A DNA stretch of 6,953 bases from an uncultured Ignavibacteriota bacterium. GTDB lineage: Bacteria; Bacteroidota; Ignavibacteria; Tepidaquicellales; Tepidaquicellaceae. Both the position numbers and the translations under genes were made by a program. Where the stretch lies: the NCBI GenBank assembly GCA_903901375.1, contig CAIUQV010000544.1, positions 1-6,953 on the forward strand, read 5' to 3'. A model generated the notes under the pieces. The model had not been told where the DNA came from, ran no database searches, and saw only the letters and a program-made list of their open reading frames with translations. This document shows, in pieces, positions 5,516 to 6,953 of this stretch. The first letter of the stretch is position 1; each line of letters opens with the position of its first letter.

Positions 5516-6559
5516 ATGTCATACAAGAATATACTTTCAGACGATTCATTAACTTACGATGATGTATCGTTATTACCGAATCAGATATCGGAAATAGAGC
5601 ACAGGTCAGACTGTGACACATCGGTTGACTTTTGCGGGATAAAATTATCAGTACCAATAATAGCTTCTCCAATGAACACAGTCTGCGGAGGCAGAATGGC
5701 AAAGTCATTATCAGAGCTTGGATGCCTTGGAATACTGCACAGGTTTAACACACCTGAGGAACAAGTAGCTGAATTCAGGGATAATGGTTTTGAATCATCG
5801 GAATATTTATCTGCAGCGATAGGCATAAGCGAGAAGACAGAAATCACAAGACTGAAAGTACTTGCTGATTATGGTGTAAAGATTTACTGTATAGATATCG
5901 CAAACGGCGGCTCCAAGATGATTGAAAGATTCCTTAACAGCATACGTTCAACAGTTGATGAATATAAACTTAAGATAATTGCGGGTAACGTAGCAAGTTC
6001 GGAGACAACAAAGTTTCTTATAAACCTTGGCGTTGATGCGGTAAGGGTCGGAATAGGTAACGGTGCAATGTGTTCAACATCAATTAAATCCGGAATAGGT
6101 ATCGGGCAGGTAGATGCAATTGTCCGTGCACTTAGTGCAAGAGATTCTTTAAGAAGCAGTGTGAAGATAATTGCAGACGGCGGAATCAGTACACCCGGAG
6201 CGATGTGCAAGGCTATAGCTTTAGGGTGTGATGCAGTTATGTTTGGTCGTGTTCTTGCAGGAACGGACGAAGCACCAGGTGAAGTTTTGAAGTACAACAA
6301 CCAGAGATGGAAGAAATACTGCGGTTCTGCTTCATTTGCAGTTAAGCAGGAAAACAAGAATTACATTGAGGGTGAAGAATCACTCGTCCCATATAAAGGC
6401 AGCGTTAAAAAGTTAATAAAAGAATACAGAGAAGGACTGCAATCTTCTATGAGTTATCTGAATTCAAAGGATATATCAGAATACCAGAAGAAAGCAACTT
6501 TCGTGAGACTTACATCACATTCATTCCTTGAAAGGAAGCCTCAAGTAGATAATGGTTAA
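5516..6559 (+). CDS. IMP dehydrogenase / GMP reductase family protein without CBS domains (GMP reductase-like)
   Basis: A 347-residue TIM-barrel oxidoreductase of purine nucleotide metabolism. GMP reductase makes IMP from GMP; IMP dehydrogenase makes XMP from IMP. Points toward reductase: the length equals E. coli GuaC (347), the catalytic Cys is C186 as in GuaC with T188 kept, IDIANG at 126-131 resembles the GuaC motif, and both the regulatory CBS pair and the Arg-Tyr flap of IMP dehydrogenase are missing. Points toward dehydrogenase: the C-terminal VPYKG, GLQSSMSY and FVRLT blocks. Departures from both: N54 where MDT is usual, R76 where GuaC has Lys77, and GIGNG instead of GIGPG before the Cys. 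DGG and FGRVLAGTDEAPGE fit the phosphate-binding region. The start gives the family N-terminus (LTYDDVSLLP), with no Shine-Dalgarno. The family is certain; the reaction direction is open, so no symbol is given. Confidence 0.9.
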   Translation: MSYKNILSDDSLTYDDVSLLPNQISEIEHRSDCDTSVDFCGIKLSVPIIASPMNTVCGGRMAKSLSELGCLGILHRFNTPEEQVAEFRDNGFESSEYLSAAIGISEKTEITRLKVLADYGVKIYCIDIANGGSKMIERFLNSIRSTVDEYKLKIIAGNVASSETTKFLINLGVDAVRVGIGNGAMCSTSIKSGIGIGQVDAIVRALSARDSLRSSVKIIADGGISTPGAMCKAIALGCDAVMFGRVLAGTDEAPGEVLKYNNQRWKKYCGSASFAVKQENKNYIEGEESLVPYKGSVKKLIKEYREGLQSSMSYLNSKDISEYQKKATFVRLTSHSFLERKPQVDNG

Positions 6560-6953
6560 AATATTCTGGTTCAGAAAAGACTTAAGACTTTTTGACAACA
6601 GAGCATTAGCACATTTTACTGATGATGTTAAGCCCGATGAGAAATTCTTATTTCTTTATGTTAAGAACCGGAACACTTTTAAATATTTTGGTGAGTACAG
6701 GATATCATTTCTGCATGAATCATTAAACGATTTAAGTAATTCTCTTGGGGGTAAAGGCCTTAAGCTAACTGTTTTGGAAGGCAGCAGTATAAGCGTATTC
6801 AGGGAACTACAATCGAAGTATAAGAATGTAACCGTTTATGCCAACAGACAGGTCGAGCCATATACTTTGAAAAGAGATGAAGCGGTTAGTAAATTTCTTG
6901 AATCGAAAGGTTCATCACTGAAACCGTATTCTGATACTACTTTATTTGAACCC
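6552..6953 (+). CDS. DNA photolyase / cryptochrome family protein (3' truncated by window edge)
   Basis: The ATG at 6552 opens a frame with no stop to the window end, giving 134 residues. Photolyases use blue light and FAD to split UV-induced pyrimidine dimers in DNA. The fragment is the N-terminal alpha/beta antenna-binding domain: FWFRKDLRLFDNRAL at 5-19 is the family hallmark, followed by RISFLHESLNDL, the LEGS turn that commonly follows the third strand, and a YANRQVEPYTLKRDE block that fits the family's Asn-Arg / Glu-Pro / Lys-Arg-Asp signature. The FAD-binding helical domain is outside the window, so CPD photolyase, DASH-type and (6-4) types cannot be told apart; CPD photolyase is the likeliest. 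The start overlaps the upstream stop by 8 bp in a different frame (ATGGTTAA). A purine-rich AAAGGAAG lies about 13 nt before it, the only Shine-Dalgarno-like stretch among these genes. Coupled translation is likely. Confidence 0.93.
   Translation, partial: MVKIFWFRKDLRLFDNRALAHFTDDVKPDEKFLFLYVKNRNTFKYFGEYRISFLHESLNDLSNSLGGKGLKLTVLEGSSISVFRELQSKYKNVTVYANRQVEPYTLKRDEAVSKFLESKGSSLKPYSDTTLFEP

Noticed and set aside
5884..6357. Long minus-strand open frame (157 codons) opposite the IMPDH/GMPR gene
   Set aside because: It lies wholly inside a gene with clear family motifs, has no recognisable domain, and is best explained as a codon-bias shadow.
1..6953. CRISPR array, tRNA, insertion sequence, phage or defence island
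   Set aside because: No regularly spaced repeats, cloverleaf-like segments, transposase motifs or terminal inverted repeats are seen. The genes are ordinary chromosomal metabolism and repair genes of even composition.

Overview
The window is an ordinary-looking bacterial chromosomal segment that is moderately AT-rich. It is densely packed with metabolic genes and has no mobile element, CRISPR array, rRNA or tRNA that I can see. Several traits suggest the Bacteroidota / Ignavibacteriota / Chlorobiota (FCB) group. Nearly all starts lack a Shine-Dalgarno sequence and follow A/T-rich leaders. The best promoter candidates fit the Bacteroidota-type pattern (TTG, about 20 nt, TAnnTTTG-like) better than an E. 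coli pattern. This placement is an inference, not a proven assignment.

Layout: (1) positions 1-87 are the C-terminal tail of a plus-strand gene that ends in a Cys-Gly / hydrophobic helix / Arg-Arg-Arg-Lys sorting-type tail. A strong hairpin terminator (104-131) follows, shared with the converging gene. (2) 144-1109 (minus) is a PLP-dependent cysteine synthase / cystathionine beta-synthase-type enzyme. (3) 1110-1224 is a divergent promoter region with a marked dyad and two symmetrically placed promoter-like elements. (4) 1225-5442 (plus) is a tightly spaced run that reads as one operon: exported beta-lactamase-family serine hydrolase, RocA/PruA-type glutamate-semialdehyde dehydrogenase, small coiled-coil-like lipoprotein, and SucC. 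(5) 5443-5515 holds a terminator-like hairpin. (6) 5516-6559 is a CBS-domain-less IMP dehydrogenase/GMP reductase family protein. It overlaps by 8 bp the start of a DNA photolyase gene that runs off the right edge (6552-6953).

How the genes may work together: PruA turns the proline/arginine breakdown product into glutamate, which reaches the TCA cycle as 2-oxoglutarate. SucC is one subunit of the enzyme that handles succinyl-CoA further along that route. The partners needed (proline dehydrogenase, SucD) are not in the window. The CBS/CysK-type enzyme belongs to sulfur amino acid metabolism and the IMPDH/GMPR protein to purine interconversion. Photolyase is a DNA repair enzyme, and its link to the purine gene looks like translational coupling rather than shared chemistry.

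I found no convincing new multi-gene system. The items most worth a second look are the symmetric divergent promoter/dyad, the mosaic active-site motifs of the IMPDH/GMPR-family protein, the Cys-type sorting tail at the left edge, and the four-residue periodicity of the small lipoprotein.
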